A stretch of 64,000 bases of DNA from Plantago major (GCA_026545765.1 CM048840.1:50282580-50346579); one strand, 5' to 3'; counted from the first letter of the stretch, positions 33,417 through 45,900 are shown. Notes: generated by a model not told the origin, from the sequence alone. Translations and numbers: made by a program.

Positions 33417-34240
33417 GTGATGGTCTCCAATGATATTCCTCCGTTGTTTGAGAGTAGATTTATCTAGTAAAGACTTTATACGCTTCTCTGCAAGAGGCAT
33501 GCACTCTTCAACGGAAGGATGTACGGATATTCCTACATCAAAGTAATAAATATAAATATTAATTAATTAATTGAAGGTTTTTTAGTAAATTATAAGGAGT
33601 ATGTAATTCAAATGTTTTGAAATTGTATAAGTGCATTTTTTATGAATATACTAACGGTATCCTCTAAGAACTTGATGATACATAAAATAATCAAACGGAT
33701 GAGACTTGAGATGTCTTCTCATTGATATGTGAATATCCCGTGTTGAACCTTGTCACTGCTTTGTAATCTTCATCATATTTCCTTAAAATGTTTCTTCACA
33801 TGTCAATTCCTGAACATCTAATGTAAAATATAAATCTGCATGCATGCTTATATTTTCAAGTTATGAAAATTTTACTTGAGCAATTATCCTATCGGAATTA
33901 GTAATTTCAATGGAAATGTCCTTCCTAATTTGAAGTAGAACATCTTGCCCAAACGTTAATTATTTGCCAGGTCTAACTGATCTTGAGCTCCTAGGAATGT
34001 CATATGCATTTGGTTGAGTCAATAAAGTGTTCCATGAACTATAATACATACATGAATATATATTTACAAAAAAAATAAAATAATGTTGTATCATATAAAT
34101 AGAGTCTCCTAAGAGACGGTCTCTAGATAATTTATCTAGAGACGGACTAATATTGTCAAGAAAATCATCGATGTTATTTATAAAAACATACTCCCTCCAT
34201 TTCAGAAAAAGTGTTACATTTTGATTTTGACCGGTCAACT
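33417..34240 (-). pseudogene. Sequence continuous with the Helitron before the gypsy insertion; coding-like exons, not identified
   Basis: Minus-strand blocks look like exons. At 33417-33530 an acceptor (TGTAG|GAATATCC) opens a frame with VEECMPLAEKRIKSLLDKST and LKQRRNIIGDHH, running into the gypsy insertion site. On the other side, at 14640-14729, the frame SEVLKESRKIDMKKIHDKKN then MAARRNNG continues. At about 33660-33830 is MRRHLKSHPFDYFMYHQVL, and at 33880-34240 are TQPNAYDIPRSSRSVRPGK and FGQDVLLQIRKDISIEI. The basic, charged first blocks suit the N-terminal part of a plant Helitron protein. The more distal ones are not recognised and could be a captured gene fragment. No Helitron 5' end was found. 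Confidence 0.5.
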
Positions 34241-34676
34241 GTCTTCGAGTTTGACCACAAATTACTCATAAACGATAATAGTAAATAATTTAATAAAATC
34301 ATATAATAAAAATTTAATTAATAAATTTTCATTATATAATTTTAATAATTTATTTATTAATATCGTTTCAGAGTAAATTGTGGTCAAACGCGGAGACAGT
34401 TGACCGCAGAATAGTAAAATGTAACACTTTTTCTAAAATGGAGGGAGTATATTTTATCAACATTTGTGTTTTCATATTACAATAAAACTTGTTTCGTTAA
34501 CAACATAGACATTTTGATTAATAACATGTATGGTTTTATTAATGACATAGGCCGTCTCTAGATGAAAACCGTATCTCATGATACTTTGTGATATAAATAT
34601 ACTATATAACATATGAAAATAATTACAATTTGTAACACAACTAAATGGGGAGTAGCTTGGAGTTAGGTAAGGTAAT
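34087..34676. repeat. Direct repeat copy A (filled by a MITE)
   Basis: Matches 35344-35673 over its whole length (TATAAATAGAGTCTCCT, GAGACGGTCTCTAGATAATT, ACACAACTAAATGG, AGCTTGGAGTTAGGTAAGGTA). Without the MITE at 34191-34447 and its extra TA it is about 330 bp, the same as copy B. The repeat itself is not assigned to a family. Confidence 0.85.
34191..34447. mobile_element. Stowaway-like MITE (Tc1/mariner type)
   Basis: 257 bp, starting CTCCCTCCATTTCAGAAAAA and ending TTTTTCTAAAATGGAGGGAG, flanked by TA on both sides (34189-34190, 34448-34449). The inverted ends extend well inward (GTGTTACATTTTG with CAAATGTAACAC-like complement; GTTTGACCACAA / TTGTGGTCAAAC). The interior is AT-rich and non-coding. 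Copy B of the host repeat lacks it, which proves insertion. Confidence 0.93.
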
Positions 34677-35343
34677 ATTCATTTAATAATTTATTTTTTA
34701 TTTTAGTGAATACAATAATTTATTTAATCAAATTGTTGTCTATGGATTCGTCTTGTCATAGTGAATTTAATATATGCTCAAATATATATATATATATTTA
34801 AGAGTTTTATAGATAAGTTCATATAAATGTCTACAACTAATAAATTTCATTAATAAATTTATATTATCCTTATTTTAATGAATAAATGATTTATTTAATT
34901 AACTAAAATATTTTTTTCGGAGTTTTTTTAGCTAAATTCATATGAGATTTACTAAAACCTATATACTATGCGGTTAAAATACTAAAAATACACAGTAAAA
35001 GTTATAAGGTGCATTGAATTTGAATATTAAAATGTTCCATAGTTTATTTTCAAAATTTAAATTTACACAACCAATATATACTATCATTAATATATTTATA
35101 TCTTATTTTAATGAATAAAATATTTATTAATAATAATATTTATAATTGATGTCTATGGATTTATTTTGTCGTGATGAATCCAAATATATGTTCAAAATAT
35201 CTTTCGGAGTTTTACAGATGAAGTTATATGGGTGCATTGATTTTGAATATTAAAATGTTCCATTAGTTTATTTTCAAAATTTAAATTTACACAATTACCA
35301 ATATATATCATTTAATAAATTTATATCTTATTTTAATGAATAT
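34677..35343. repeat. AT-rich spacer with an internal direct duplication
   Basis: Two related stretches, 35012-35118 and 35232-35343, share TGAATATTAAAATGTTCCAT, TTTATTTTCAAAATTTAAAT and TATCTTATTTTAATGAATA, offset by about 220 bp. No coding sequence is seen. Confidence 0.7.
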
Positions 35344-35673
35344 TGTATTATATAAATAGAGTCTCCTGAGAGACGGTCTCTAGATAATTTATCAAGAGAC
35401 GGACCTATATTGTCAAGAAAATCATCGATGTTATTAATAAAAACAGATATGTTATCAACATTTGTGTTTTTATATTACAATAAAACTTATTTCGTTAACA
35501 ACATAGACATTTTGATTAATAACATGTATGGTTTTATTGATGATATAAGCCGTATATAGATAAAAATTGTATCTCATGAGACTTTGTGATATAAATATAC
35601 TATATGACATATGACGATAGTTACCATCTCTAACACAACTAAATGGAGAGTAGCTTGGAGTTAGGTAAGGTAC
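35344..35673. repeat. Direct repeat copy B (empty site)
   Basis: Equivalent of copy A without the MITE: it reads TTAATAAAAACAGATATGTT where copy A has the TA-flanked insertion. The offset between copies is about 1.26 kb. Confidence 0.85.
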
Positions 35674-36633
35674 TATTATGAAATGAAATTAAATATACTC
35701 TTTAAAGCCTACTAGAATTCGTGAAGTGCAGGAATACGTATATATTTAGTTTGTAACAGATGGAGTTTCATTAATATAGATTAAAAGATTTGATTTGATA
35801 ATTTTAAAAATGTAACTAACCTTAGAAGATAAAACTAAACAAATTGTGCAACAATTTGTGGCCCAAGATTCTATTTAATTTATCCTGAAAGTACTAACAC
35901 GTACACTTAACAAAATCGTGGCATTATGTATTTAGAGTTTTTGTTGCTAAGGTGGAAGCGATCAAACGGATTCTTGAAGAGCTAGCCATTGAGTACAGTA
36001 GAATTTTGAAATGAAAATGACGTAATTTTGCCTGACTGAAAATTGCGATGGGTTGTGATTATATGTCGAGATTTAGTTCGTAACAAACTAAATTAGGATA
36101 TATATGATAAAAATTGATTTTTTAATAGGATATATATGAGTCAACATAAAATGAGAGTCTAAATAGTAGTAAGGTGGTTACTCACATTTACGGGATTGAG
36201 AGTCCACGAAATTCCTGTGAGCTTTAATTTGCCAACGATAATGTCTCAGATTAAATTAATTAATTTAAACAAGTTGTCACCATTTACTTAGCTAATTGAA
36301 GGTGGTCTATCTTATTATAATTAGGTTGTTTTCATATCTCAAATAAAGATAATTAAATGGGGTATCGTGATTCTGTTAATTATTGGAATAATGAGTAGCT
36401 AGAAATCCGGATTACCAAAACAGATTAGAAAGGAAAAAAATTAATCTGTTAGGATTAATTTACAACGCAGAGAACAAATAATATAATGCTTTTTCCCATT
36501 GTGAATGTTATAATTTTTCCATGAAAATAGGGTTAGTAAAAAATCAATTGTTTTTGGAGGGAAATTGCCACCTATGATTTTTGGTTATGTGGCATGGTTT
36601 TCCTTTGAGATAGCCCACCACTTTTCATATATA
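35674..36633. other. No gene recognised
   Basis: AT-rich sequence with only short frames and no repeat or domain signal that could be supported. Confidence 0.5.
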
Positions 36634-36904
36634 CTCCCTCCGTCCCGGACTCAACTTCCCATTGATTCGGACACGAGTTTTAATAGAAAAATAGATAGAG
36701 TAGGAAATATGAGAATAAAGTAGGAAAAATAATGAATAAAGTAAGAAAGAGTGTGAATAAAGTAGGAAAGAATGTGAATAAAGTATGAGAGATAGTATTA
36801 TTATAATGATGGTGGGGTATAAAACTTTCTAAATTAAGAATGATAAGTTGAGTTTGGTACGCACTAAAAAGGAAAGTGGGAAGTTGAGTTTGGAACGGAG
36901 GGAG
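36634..36904. mobile_element. Stowaway-like MITE
   Basis: 271 bp, starting CTCCCTCCGTCCCGGACTCA and ending TGAGTTTGGAACGGAGGGAG, flanked by TA (36632-36633 and 36905-36906). The interior has repeated GAATAAAGTAGGAAA units. It is non-coding and shares the outer terminal bases with the MITE at 34191 but not its interior, so it is a different family. Confidence 0.92.
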
Positions 36905-36911
36905 TATATAG

Positions 36912-36996
36912 ATGTTTTGACTCCCTATAAAATAGAAGTAATAATCATCTAAAATGTTTTGACTCCCTATAAAATAGAAGTAATAATCATCTAAAA
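36912..36996. repeat. 42-bp tandem duplication
   Basis: ATGTTTTGACTCCCTATAAA followed by ATAGAAGTAATAATCATCTA occurs twice in direct succession with no differences seen, starting at 36912 and 36954. Confidence 0.93.
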
Positions 36997-37187
36997 TATC
37001 TAATGTATTTGCTTTTATGTCTACTTACGAAATTGTTGTTAAATTGGAAGAGTAGTAATAAACATGATTATTTTATTTTATTTTTGAGAGGTAAGTAGAT
37101 AATGTTGATTAGATAGTACATAACGTGAATCTGTCTGTAAATCACAACAACTATTCAATTTAAACAGATAAGAAAGAAAAAATAAAT

Positions 37188-37859
37188 ATGTTTAGAATAT
37201 TTAAACAGAGTCGAGAACCAAAAACAGATACGAAAATAACTTGTGAATGTTATAATTTTTCCATGAATAAGATCAATGATAAGGATAAGATCAGTGATGA
37301 AGAATTCTGTACTCACGATGTGAGTCTTGAAACAGAGACGATTGTGAGAGAAAATTCGACTGATCCTCTCAATGTATATCCGATGATCATAAACCACGAT
37401 AAGGAAGATCAAATTAAGCACAAGAGATTGAAGTTGAGGTCGTTGAAGGAGCTGTCGATCGATCAAAATCAACGGATGGAGGGGAGATTTGTGGAGAAGC
37501 AAGGTACCAATAGAAACCAATCGAAGTCTGGAACTGATGAAAGAGAAGGAGTTGATAGAAGGTTGAAGAGAGGGCGGAGGTGTAAATCGGTGGCAGAAGA
37601 TAGTGGTATTGGCAGCATAGTGATGGATGGAGGTGTGGTTTTGGATAGTGAGATAGTAGCTTGCAAAAGTTTGCTGATTAAGAGGAACGAAATGGATGCT
37701 CAGGAAGTGTGGAGAATCGGAAATTCATTGGGGATTTTGGAGGAGGTGAATAGAGAATTAGTTGTACAGAAATTTAAGGAGTGGGATTTAAGGGATGCAG
37801 GGGGAGTAGGTGGGCAGGAAGAGGGGAAGGTTTTGGAGACGTCATGTGTTTCTCAATGA
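37188..37859 (+). CDS. LINE ORF1-like protein
   Basis: 223-codon open frame, highly charged, ending in a segment (MDAQEVWRIGNSLGILEEV) of the type found before the endonuclease in plant L1-like elements. Its TGA stop (37857-37859) overlaps the ATG of the next frame as ATGA. No zinc knuckle or RNA-binding fold could be recognised, so the name rests mainly on its place before the endonuclease. The true 5' start of the LINE is not defined. Confidence 0.55.
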   Translation: MFRIFKQSREPKTDTKITCECYNFSMNKINDKDKISDEEFCTHDVSLETETIVRENSTDPLNVYPMIINHDKEDQIKHKRLKLRSLKELSIDQNQRMEGRFVEKQGTNRNQSKSGTDEREGVDRRLKRGRRCKSVAEDSGIGSIVMDGGVVLDSEIVACKSLLIKRNEMDAQEVWRIGNSLGILEEVNRELVVQKFKEWDLRDAGGVGGQEEGKVLETSCVSQ

Positions 37860-38134
37860 AGATCGTTAGTATAAACATTCGTGGATTGGGACGGCGGGTG
37901 AAGAAGACTGCAATTAGGGAACTCGTATCTAAAGAAAACTTGAATTTTGTGTGTATTCAGGAGACGAAAAAGGAGTATGTGGATGAGAGGTTGGCTCGTA
38001 CTTTGTGGGGAAATATTGACTGTAAATGGGTGTTTAGTGGTTCAAATGGAGCTGCTGGAGGTTTATGTTGCATTTGGGATAGTGTTAGGAATATCTGTTT
38101 AGATTTTGATCAGCAACCTAATGACTTATCTTAG
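37856..38134 (+). pseudogene. LINE ORF2, endonuclease start, truncated
   Basis: Starting at the ATG that overlaps the ORF1 stop: MKIVSINIRGLGRRVKKTA, then LNFVCIQETKKE, the Asn and Glu active-site segments of the APE-type endonuclease of L1-like elements, and WVFSGSNGAAGGLCCIW. Reading stops within the endonuclease at about 38134, where copia LTR sequence takes over. The rest of ORF2 (RT) is not in the window and would be expected beyond the copia nest. The endonuclease would nick target DNA for target-primed reverse transcription. Confidence 0.8.
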
Positions 38135-39701
38135 CTCAGAAAGGTGATTAGTACTCTTAGTTCACTTGAACACTGTAAAAGAGGAAACTCACTAAGTATG
38201 ATAGTCTAGCAAATCTTGTATAGGATGTTAGGTCTCGAAATGTAATTTTTATTTTCTGAAGAAAATCAAGAAGAAGGCATCCAGCAGGAAAAGTTCAACA
38301 GATTTGAAGATTTGAAGACTGCACAAGATTGCTGAAGACAAGGGTTTTCCAGAAACCTATGTCTAGATATCTTGAAGAAACAAGTGTTTCGAAACATACA
38401 TGTTGCAAAAGATATCTGAGAATAAAAGGTTTCTGAGACAAGGAAAGTGCCCACAGATATCTACACTCAGATACCTTGGACATAAAATATGCTTCTGAAA
38501 AAGAAACATATTATAACAAGTTGTTTAAACAGATGGTATCTGGAGCTATGATGATCTTTGAAAAAGAACATGCAAAGTTTCAGAAAACTCTGATTGTATA
38601 AAGATCTCTGATACCATGCATAGTTCCATTGGCACTACAGGACAAAATATAGTACAGTGCATTAAGTGCGCAGACAGAAATGTCTGAACAAAAACGGTAG
38701 CTTCTGAAGAAGAAGACAAACTCACATAAGATTATATTCAGATATCAATAGTTTGAATTTGATTTAAGCCTAACGGATACTATTCAAACGGCACTCAAAT
38801 TCATCTATAAATATCAAACACTTAGACTGCTTGAGAACACACTGAACTTACACTGAATACTCACACAAGCGCTCTCAAGCAAACTACTTACCTTCAAGCT
38901 TTCTGTTGCGACCAAAGTTCTTGATTCTAAGTAGCACAAAAGTTCTAAGTGTCCTGATCCTTATCGAGCATTGTTATTTGTGAAAGAGTTGAACTAAGAT
39001 TTCTTATCTAAGTTTCATTCTCTTTAACACTTACCATAGACTTGGGTCAGTAGAGAACAAGATACCATACATTGAAAAGTGTATTAAGTATACTTGATTC
39101 ACAGAGCTATCTGAATAACTGAACAAGTTATTAAAGAAGCTCACCTGACAAACTACCTTAACCAACACCTTAAACGGCGTGGAGTATAGGAAGTACTTAG
39201 TTTGGGAAACTAAGGAATAACTCCAAGGTTGCTGAACACTGGAAGTACTTAGCTTGGGAAGCTAAGGAATAGCTCAAAAAGGTTTCTGAGTACAGGAAGT
39301 ACTTGGCTGTGAAAGCCGGGGAATAACTCAGGGGGGACACTTGGTTGGGACCCTAGTGCATTTAGGAATCAAGAAAAGATATCTGTAAGGTTACCTCATT
39401 TATCTTAGTGGATTCTAGGTCTGAGAAAGACCGAAGTGGATTAGTTGAAGGATTACGCCACCTTCAGATACCACTATAAAAAGACTTGTGTTATTTACTT
39501 TCTGCAGTTTATTACTTGTTTTACTTATATTGCAAAGTACTTACACTTATCTTGTGAACACGCACTTATCTCGTAAGTCTTCCGCTCTCGAATTAAGTAT
39601 CGATATCTTCACATATCCGAGAAATCGGCTTATCGACAAAAGTTTTAAAAGACTATTCACCCCCCCTCTAGTCTTTTACTTTGCCGTTATCTGGACCAAC
39701 A
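38135..39701 (+). repeat. Copia-1 5' LTR
   Basis: The non-coding sequence between the LINE and the PBS ends ACCAACA|AG-TGGTATCAGAGC. Its length of about 1.5 kb is ordinary for Sireviruses. It is rich in AGATATCT-type motifs (38365, 38411, 38454, 38741, 39376). Three repeats of about 53 bp (GGAAGTACTTAG, GGGAAGCTAAGGAATA) start at 39189, 39241 and 39295. The left limit is approximate; a TG start was not fixed. Confidence 0.7.
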
Positions 39702-39703
39702 AG

Positions 39704-39715
39704 TGGTATCAGAGC
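39704..39715 (+). other. Copia-1 primer-binding site
   Basis: TGGTATCAGAGC, complementary to the 3' end of initiator tRNA-Met, lies two bases after the LTR end. This PBS is standard for plant copia elements. Confidence 0.92.
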
Positions 39716-39819
39716 AGGAGGTTCCCAAGCCTTCTGCATTGAACCTAGATCCCAGATAAGTGCCCACTAACTGCTTTTCACCTACACTTGATTCGTTTGT
39801 TTAGTGTGTTTGCTGCAGG

Positions 39820-40521
39820 ATGTCTTTAAGTGACGCCCCAATTCTCAGGCCAGAGAATTATGAGAAATGGAAGAACAACATGATGCTACACCTAGAAGCC
39901 ATCAGTGACGAAATGATCGAAGTAATAAAGAATGGCCCAATAGTCATTCAACAACTCAAGGAAGTCATAGAGGTTTCTAATGGTAGAGATAGAGAACAAA
40001 GTGATGGGTCTTCACAGACAGATGCATCAACTAGTGGGAGACCTGCTAGTCAAGTTATTTACGAACCAAAGCCCAGAGAACTCTGGACATCGGAAGATGC
40101 CAAGAGAAATAGATTGGATGGACAAGCTCGTAATATCATCATACGTTCTACTCCAGAGCACATACAGTGCAAACTGTGGGGTGCAAAAACGGCGAAAGTG
40201 GCCTGGCAACTGATTGAAGAAATCTGTGCTGGCACTGAAAAAACAAAGGAAAATAAGTTCGAAGTTTTGAAGCTAAAATTCCAAAACTTTAAACAAGGTC
40301 CCACAGAGACTCTTGAAGAACTAGATTTCCGTTTTACAACACTTATGAGTGACATGGCTGCACTTGGTGAAAGTAATAGATATACCCAGTCAAAAAATAT
40401 TAAAACCATTGTGAGAAGTCTAAATCATAACTGGGAACACACAAAGTTTTTCTACTTTAACCAAGGAATGCCAGATATCACTCCTGTGGAACTTTTCTCT
40501 CACCTTGCCACTGTTGACTAT
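39820..40521 (+). pseudogene. Copia-1 gag, N-terminal part
   Basis: Open frame starting MSLSDAPILRPENYEKWKNN, the usual copia gag opening in which the protein binds a conserved Trp motif. It continues through ELWTSEDAKRNRLDGQARNI, GAKTAKVAWQLIEEICAGTE, FKQGPTETLEELDFRFTTLM and LFSHLATVDY. The gag frame is broken exactly there by the CACTA-2 insertion and resumes at 48158 (ETTQSEQTTEKL). Gag builds the particle. The TSD TAT lies at the Tyr codon. Confidence 0.88.
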
Positions 40522-40880
40522 CACTACAAAAATCGCTGTAGCGGATAGATCCGTCATAAAGTTACCTATCCGTCGCCCCAGCTCTGGCGATGGATCGGGC
40601 GACGGATAGAAAATCCGTCGCCCCCTGGAGCTGTGGCGACGGATAACAATCCGTCGTCCAATTCGCGACGGATTGGACGACGGATTGACCAATTATTTTT
40701 TTTTTAATTCTGAAATTTAGCGACGGATAGAATCTATCCGTCGCTATATTTAGCGACGGATAGATCCTATCCGTCGCTAAATATTTTAATTGGACTAGTG
40801 ACGGAATTTGAAATTCCGTCACTAATTCCGTCACTGTGTATTCCGTCACTAATTCCGTCACTGTGAATTCCGTCACTATT
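40522..40880. repeat. CACTA-2 left subterminal motif cluster
   Basis: Dense GCGACGGAT/ATCCGTCGC motifs to about 40780, then GACGGAATT/AATTCCGTC motifs to 40880, as in CACTA-1. Compared with CACTA-1 it has kept an extra pair (GCGACGGATAGAATCTATCC, then TTTAGCGACGGATAGATCCT). Confidence 0.85.
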
Positions 40881-41039
40881 TATTTCATATTAATCCCTAT
40901 TTTTCGTAGTTCACCTATTTAATCAATATAATTTTCGATAATAAATCAATAATACGGAAAATGTTTCAATGAATAAAAAAGTAATATTCGGAGCTGGAGA
41001 AATTATCCAAACAAGTGTAAATATGAAAAAAATCCAACA

Positions 41040-42860
41040 TATGAGATACATAACTAGCTATCGACGGGGTGGGGTGGGTGATGGCGGAACTGGACATGAA
41101 TCGCTCCATCTCAGAATCAAGGCGCCGTTCTCCTCCTTCGTTCTCTGTCGCGGCGCTCCATCTCGTCCCTTTGTTGCTCCATCTCTTGAGTTAGCCGAGC
41201 AACATGTTCCCGGACCTGCGACTGCACCATTTTCGAGACCTGGTCCTGTGTGTAAACCGGATGTCTGGACTGCTGGGATGATGATGAGGAGCACGCCGGA
41301 CTAGCCAGATGCAAACCGAGGCTCCCGAGTCCATATATTCGTCCTTTCTTGTCCGGTTTGTTGACCTCTAGGAAGATGTTGTCAACTTGTTGACAACACA
41401 TCACCCGTCTCGTCCTCGCCTCGCCACGAGCATCAACCTCGGCTGAAATCGTAAATAGCAGATATAATGATCGATCGCTTTTAAAAAGTAACTTGTAATA
41501 GTGTACAAATATGAACTTTAAGCAACATAAACATACCACAATAGACGAGGCCGGCAATGGTCCATACCCCTTCGCTTGGCCTTCTTGAAGATGGCATACT
41601 TGGATGTCACCTCCCGTGCCACCGAATCAAACCGGATCTAGTCAACAATTTATCATCTACAAGTAATAGAGCGGAGACTTCATACATACGTAATGCTAGA
41701 TTGCAAAACACATATATACGCACCGATTGATAATAATCGATGAGATCGCCTCCCAAGGTGGTGAACGGCCCTTCTGCCGTGACGATCGGGATGCGGTTCA
41801 CTGTTGGTCCAAGCAACGTCTGGACATCGATTCGGCGAGTAGCATCCCAAAGGGCCCACCGTTGCATCAACTGTGGAGGATTGGGCACCCGATCCCGAAT
41901 GGCCTTCCACGTCAGACCATATCCTCAGATAGCTTGGATCCCATACCTCTAAACGCCCAGATCTGTGGATCAACTCTTGAATGAAGTACTCCTTCTACAT
42001 TCCCAATTTCATACAACATCCAAAGTCAATACATGTCCTAACAACATATGATATGGTGACTAACATATCACCCAAATAAAGTGGCTAACATACCACTCAC
42101 ATATAGTGGCTAACATACCACTCACATACAAGCTAACATACAACTCACATTGTCCTAAAATTTACTAACACAATGGTGACTAACATATCACCCAAATAAA
42201 GTGGCTAACATACCACTCACATACAGTGGCTAACATACCACTCACATTGTCCTAAAATTTACTAACACAATGGTGACTAACATATCACCCAAATAAAGTG
42301 GCTAACATACCACTCACATACAGTGGCTAACATACCACTCATATTAAAACGATTAATTATAATTACAAACAAATGAATGTCATATTTTAAACTTACCCTC
42401 ACTCATCAAGTACTCGCCCTCATGCGCTCGAGATGTGGCTCCAACACTCACCACCTTGGGTGGCTCTCTCCCTCCTAAGATGTCACCTAGTTTGTTGTGC
42501 ACCTTCCGAGGCCATAAGCTGTTGTCAATGTATAAGATACAAGAAACGAATATGCATTACTTTAGTACAACAATTTATACTTGTCAACTATCATTATCAG
42601 TTATGTTTTACATATTTAAGAAGAATGTATAATACTTACTTGGCAGGACCAATAGGGAAAATCACAGGCAAGCCGTCCCACGTGACGTTGGGATTGTTTG
42701 GATCGAACACGAGGTAGGGACAATCGTCGTGGTCGTCCTCCAGCATGTGTCCGGGCTGACTGGTAGAGCCACGGCTGCTCTCTCACCTGGGGTCTCAGAA
42801 TCGAGACTGCGTCACGATCTTGAGCCCTCACACGACGGTGTCCCCGACCCACCACTATCA
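41040..42860 (-). pseudogene. CACTA-2 TNPA-like / plant transposase (PF03004-type) region
   Basis: At 41117-41557 (minus) the conserved VDNIFLEVNKPDKKGRIYGLGS is followed by a Ser-rich stretch, YTQDQVSKMVQSQVREHVAR and a Glu/Arg coiled coil. At 41607-41973 are upstream exons (WALWDATRRI, SYLRIWSDVEG), and at 42400-42860 a further piece with RPRRLSLPRVR. Frames shift between blocks. In CACTA elements this protein binds the subterminal motifs. The tandem array at 42050-42345 lies in an intron or gap between blocks. Confidence 0.6.
42050..42345. repeat. Tandem repeats in CACTA-2
   Basis: Same roughly 99-bp higher-order unit as 26345-26720 (ATGGTGACTAACATATCACC, GTGGCTAACATACCACTCAC), with fewer copies. 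Confidence 0.88.
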
Positions 42861-42959
42861 TGCGGCCGGCTGCGTGGGGGGGGACGATAGGTGGACGGCC
42901 TCTGTCGCGGCATCTGCAAAAAAAATGTGTTAGTACGAGTTATAATACATAACAGATTA

Positions 42960-45900
42960 TAATAACACATATAATTACTCATAATACACATAATATACCA
43001 TTATAGCCGTCCTCTAAGACTACATATTGGTCCTCGTGCAGATCAAACAACTCATCATCGCTTCTATGGGATCTTCGCTTGTTTATCGACATCCTCTTGT
43101 TCGCATGCGAGTTGGTAATTGAGTCGTCTTTCTCAATGTACTCCACTTTCGAGCGAAACACGAATAGGTACCGCAGCCTAACCATTCCCCTTATCGCGTT
43201 TTCCTTGGATATTCAAGAAACACCACTTGTCGTGCTTGAGTCGCCGTAATAAATGGTTCATACTTGGTTGGTACCTCTTCTTTTGGTTCACATCAACCAT
43301 TTCATACCGCCGTTCTTCCTCGTACCTCTGGATTAGGATCATACCACTCAACGTCAAACAAGAAGGTTCGTTTAAATGGCAATCCGTAATATTCAATCCT
43401 CACAATTCGCTTTAGCTTGCCGTGGAAATCAAACAAAGTAGCGTCTCCATACTCTTTCGCACCATTAACACACACCGGAGTTGCTTGTCGCCATGGCCGT
43501 GTTACATTCAACGTGTGGAACCTAAGGCCATGACTATATAACTCGGGAATGTGTAGACCTTTTGAATGGACCCTCTGCGAGCCTTTAAGTATATGCATGT
43601 GACGTTGTTAATAGGATTCGGACATACTCTCGGAACCAACTGAAATTCAGGAATTTTTGAGTCAAGTAGTTCCTCTAGTGTATCCTCGTCATCGAGGATT
43701 TTCTTCCAAACAACGCTTTTGAAAAAGCGCAAACATTGATTCGATGATAAGTCTATAATTGAAGTAGAGACTTGCGTAGCTATATTAAAATTTAAATAAA
43801 TGGTTCTTGACCTCGCAAATAGTACCATATCTTTGGTCAACCTCAAAGATTATTGAGGACATAATATTGAGCCGCTTTCAACTCTTTATCCGTAAGATAT
43901 TCTTTCTTAGTCGCACCAAGAGGTCTCCCGATACCACGAAGGCATAGGGAAAACTCATCATCCGCTTGAACTACGAATGTATACGCATTTCGAGCCGGCC
44001 TTGTCTTCGTAGGGACGTGTTCATCAAAGTAATAAGAGCGAAGGTTGCGATTTCCTCTCGAATGTAGGCATTGGCAATCGAACCTTCAGTTTACCTTTGT
44101 TGTTGACATACTTCTTCAATTTCCCCAAGTACCTCTCGAATGGATACATCCATCGATCTTGAACCGAGCAAGAAGTCTCGCTTCATGAGGAAGGTGAACC
44201 GACAAGTGCTCCATAGAATCAAACCATTTCGGTGGAAAGATACGCTCGAGCTTGCATAGAATCAATGGTATGTTCCTTTCAAGATTTTCCAACACTTTAT
44301 CATGAACCACCCCTTGTGCCTAAATTTTTGAAAAATAAGCTCAACTCGGTGATAGCAGTCCATACGTGTTTCGCGAAGCTCTCGAAATGCTACCGGATAA
44401 GCCTCTCCATGAACACATGACGATCGTGGCTCTTCATCCCATAAACCTTTGTCTTCTTCAAATCCACACACCTCTCTAAATTTGAGGCGTAATTATCCGG
44501 GAAACTCAATGCCTCACCCAATCAAACAAAATTGACCTAGAAGCGTTGTCAATTGTGTAGCACGCTTTCGCCACTTACCATTCTCATCCTTCTTTGTCAA
44601 CTCAGCCTTTTACACCACGTCGACAACTCGGATCTAGACTTCGCATGGTCCTTTGTTTTTCCCTCAATGTTGCAAAGTGTATTGAATAAGTTCTCGAACA
44701 CGTTCTTCTCAATGTGCATGAAATCTAAGTTGTGACGGATAAGAAGATCGCTCCAGAAGGCAAGTCCCGAAAATGCTTCTCTTCCTCCAACCACATTTTT
44801 ACCAATTTTCGTTATGCTTCATCCACCCAAGCTCACCACCTTCATAAGACCCAATCTATCAATCTCCGCAAGAATTTGTGCACCAAGAAGTCTTGTCGGG
44901 GCTTTTTGTTGACGACTTTATTTTTCAAGAATTGATCCTTGTTCTTCTGAACGGATGGTCACTTTCTAGCAACCTACGATGACAATCAAACCAACAAAAT
45001 TTTCCACTACCCTTCGCCTAAATGCATCAGATCCTCCAAGCAATGTGGACATGCATATTTCCCTGCTTTTCCTTCCAGATAGCATGGAGTACGCAGGAAG
45101 TCACCACGGTCAAATAAGAGCCGCTCTCAAGGTGAAGTTCTTTTTGTCGACACATCATATCTGAGGATACCATCCGTCCACAACTCGATCGGCTCCTTGA
45201 TTAGGGTTGCAAGAAAACATCCAACGTCGATCCGGGATCTTTCGGCCCGAGCACCAATGCAAATAAACATGAATGGCTCCTTCATGCACTCACCGGGGCG
45301 ATTAGGCGGTGTGAGCATAATCGCCAACAAGAGTATTTACGTTCACTACCGAACGGGTTAAAACCATCCGTACAAAGTCCCAAACGTACATTTCTAGATT
45401 CGGCTGCAAACTCTGGATATGTCTTGTCAAACGATTTCCATGCGGGTGAGTCTGCTGGATGGTCCATTCTACCACCTTCAGCATTATCCGAGATTACTCT
45501 CCTTGTGCCACGCATTTTATCCATGAAGCACTTGAAGCATACAATCTTTTCAAACGAGGTGCTAGAGGAAGTACCACATTTTCTTATGTGAGAGATTTTT
45601 CTTTTCGTTTCTTTGCCCCCTCCTTGTAACGCTTGTACCGTTCCTTACCACAGAACTTGCATTCTATTAGATCTGCATCCTCCTCCCAATATATCATGCA
45701 CATTTTCGGACAACAGTCTATGGTTACCACAGGCAGCCCTAATCCCCGCATCTTTTTCTTCGCTTGGTAAAAGTTGGTGGGAACTAGGTTTTCTTCAGGA
45801 CAAAGGTCCGACATTACTACAACCCATTCATTGAAGCTCGTTTGATTCGGCCATTAGCCTTACAACTCATTAGCCGAGATAACAAAGACAACTCGGTGAG

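Noticed and set aside
38135..38200. Continuation of the LINE frame after the TAG at 38134 (LRKVISTLSSLEHCKR...)
   Set aside because: It does not resemble an endonuclease and the sequence fits the start of the copia LTR; the exact border stays open.
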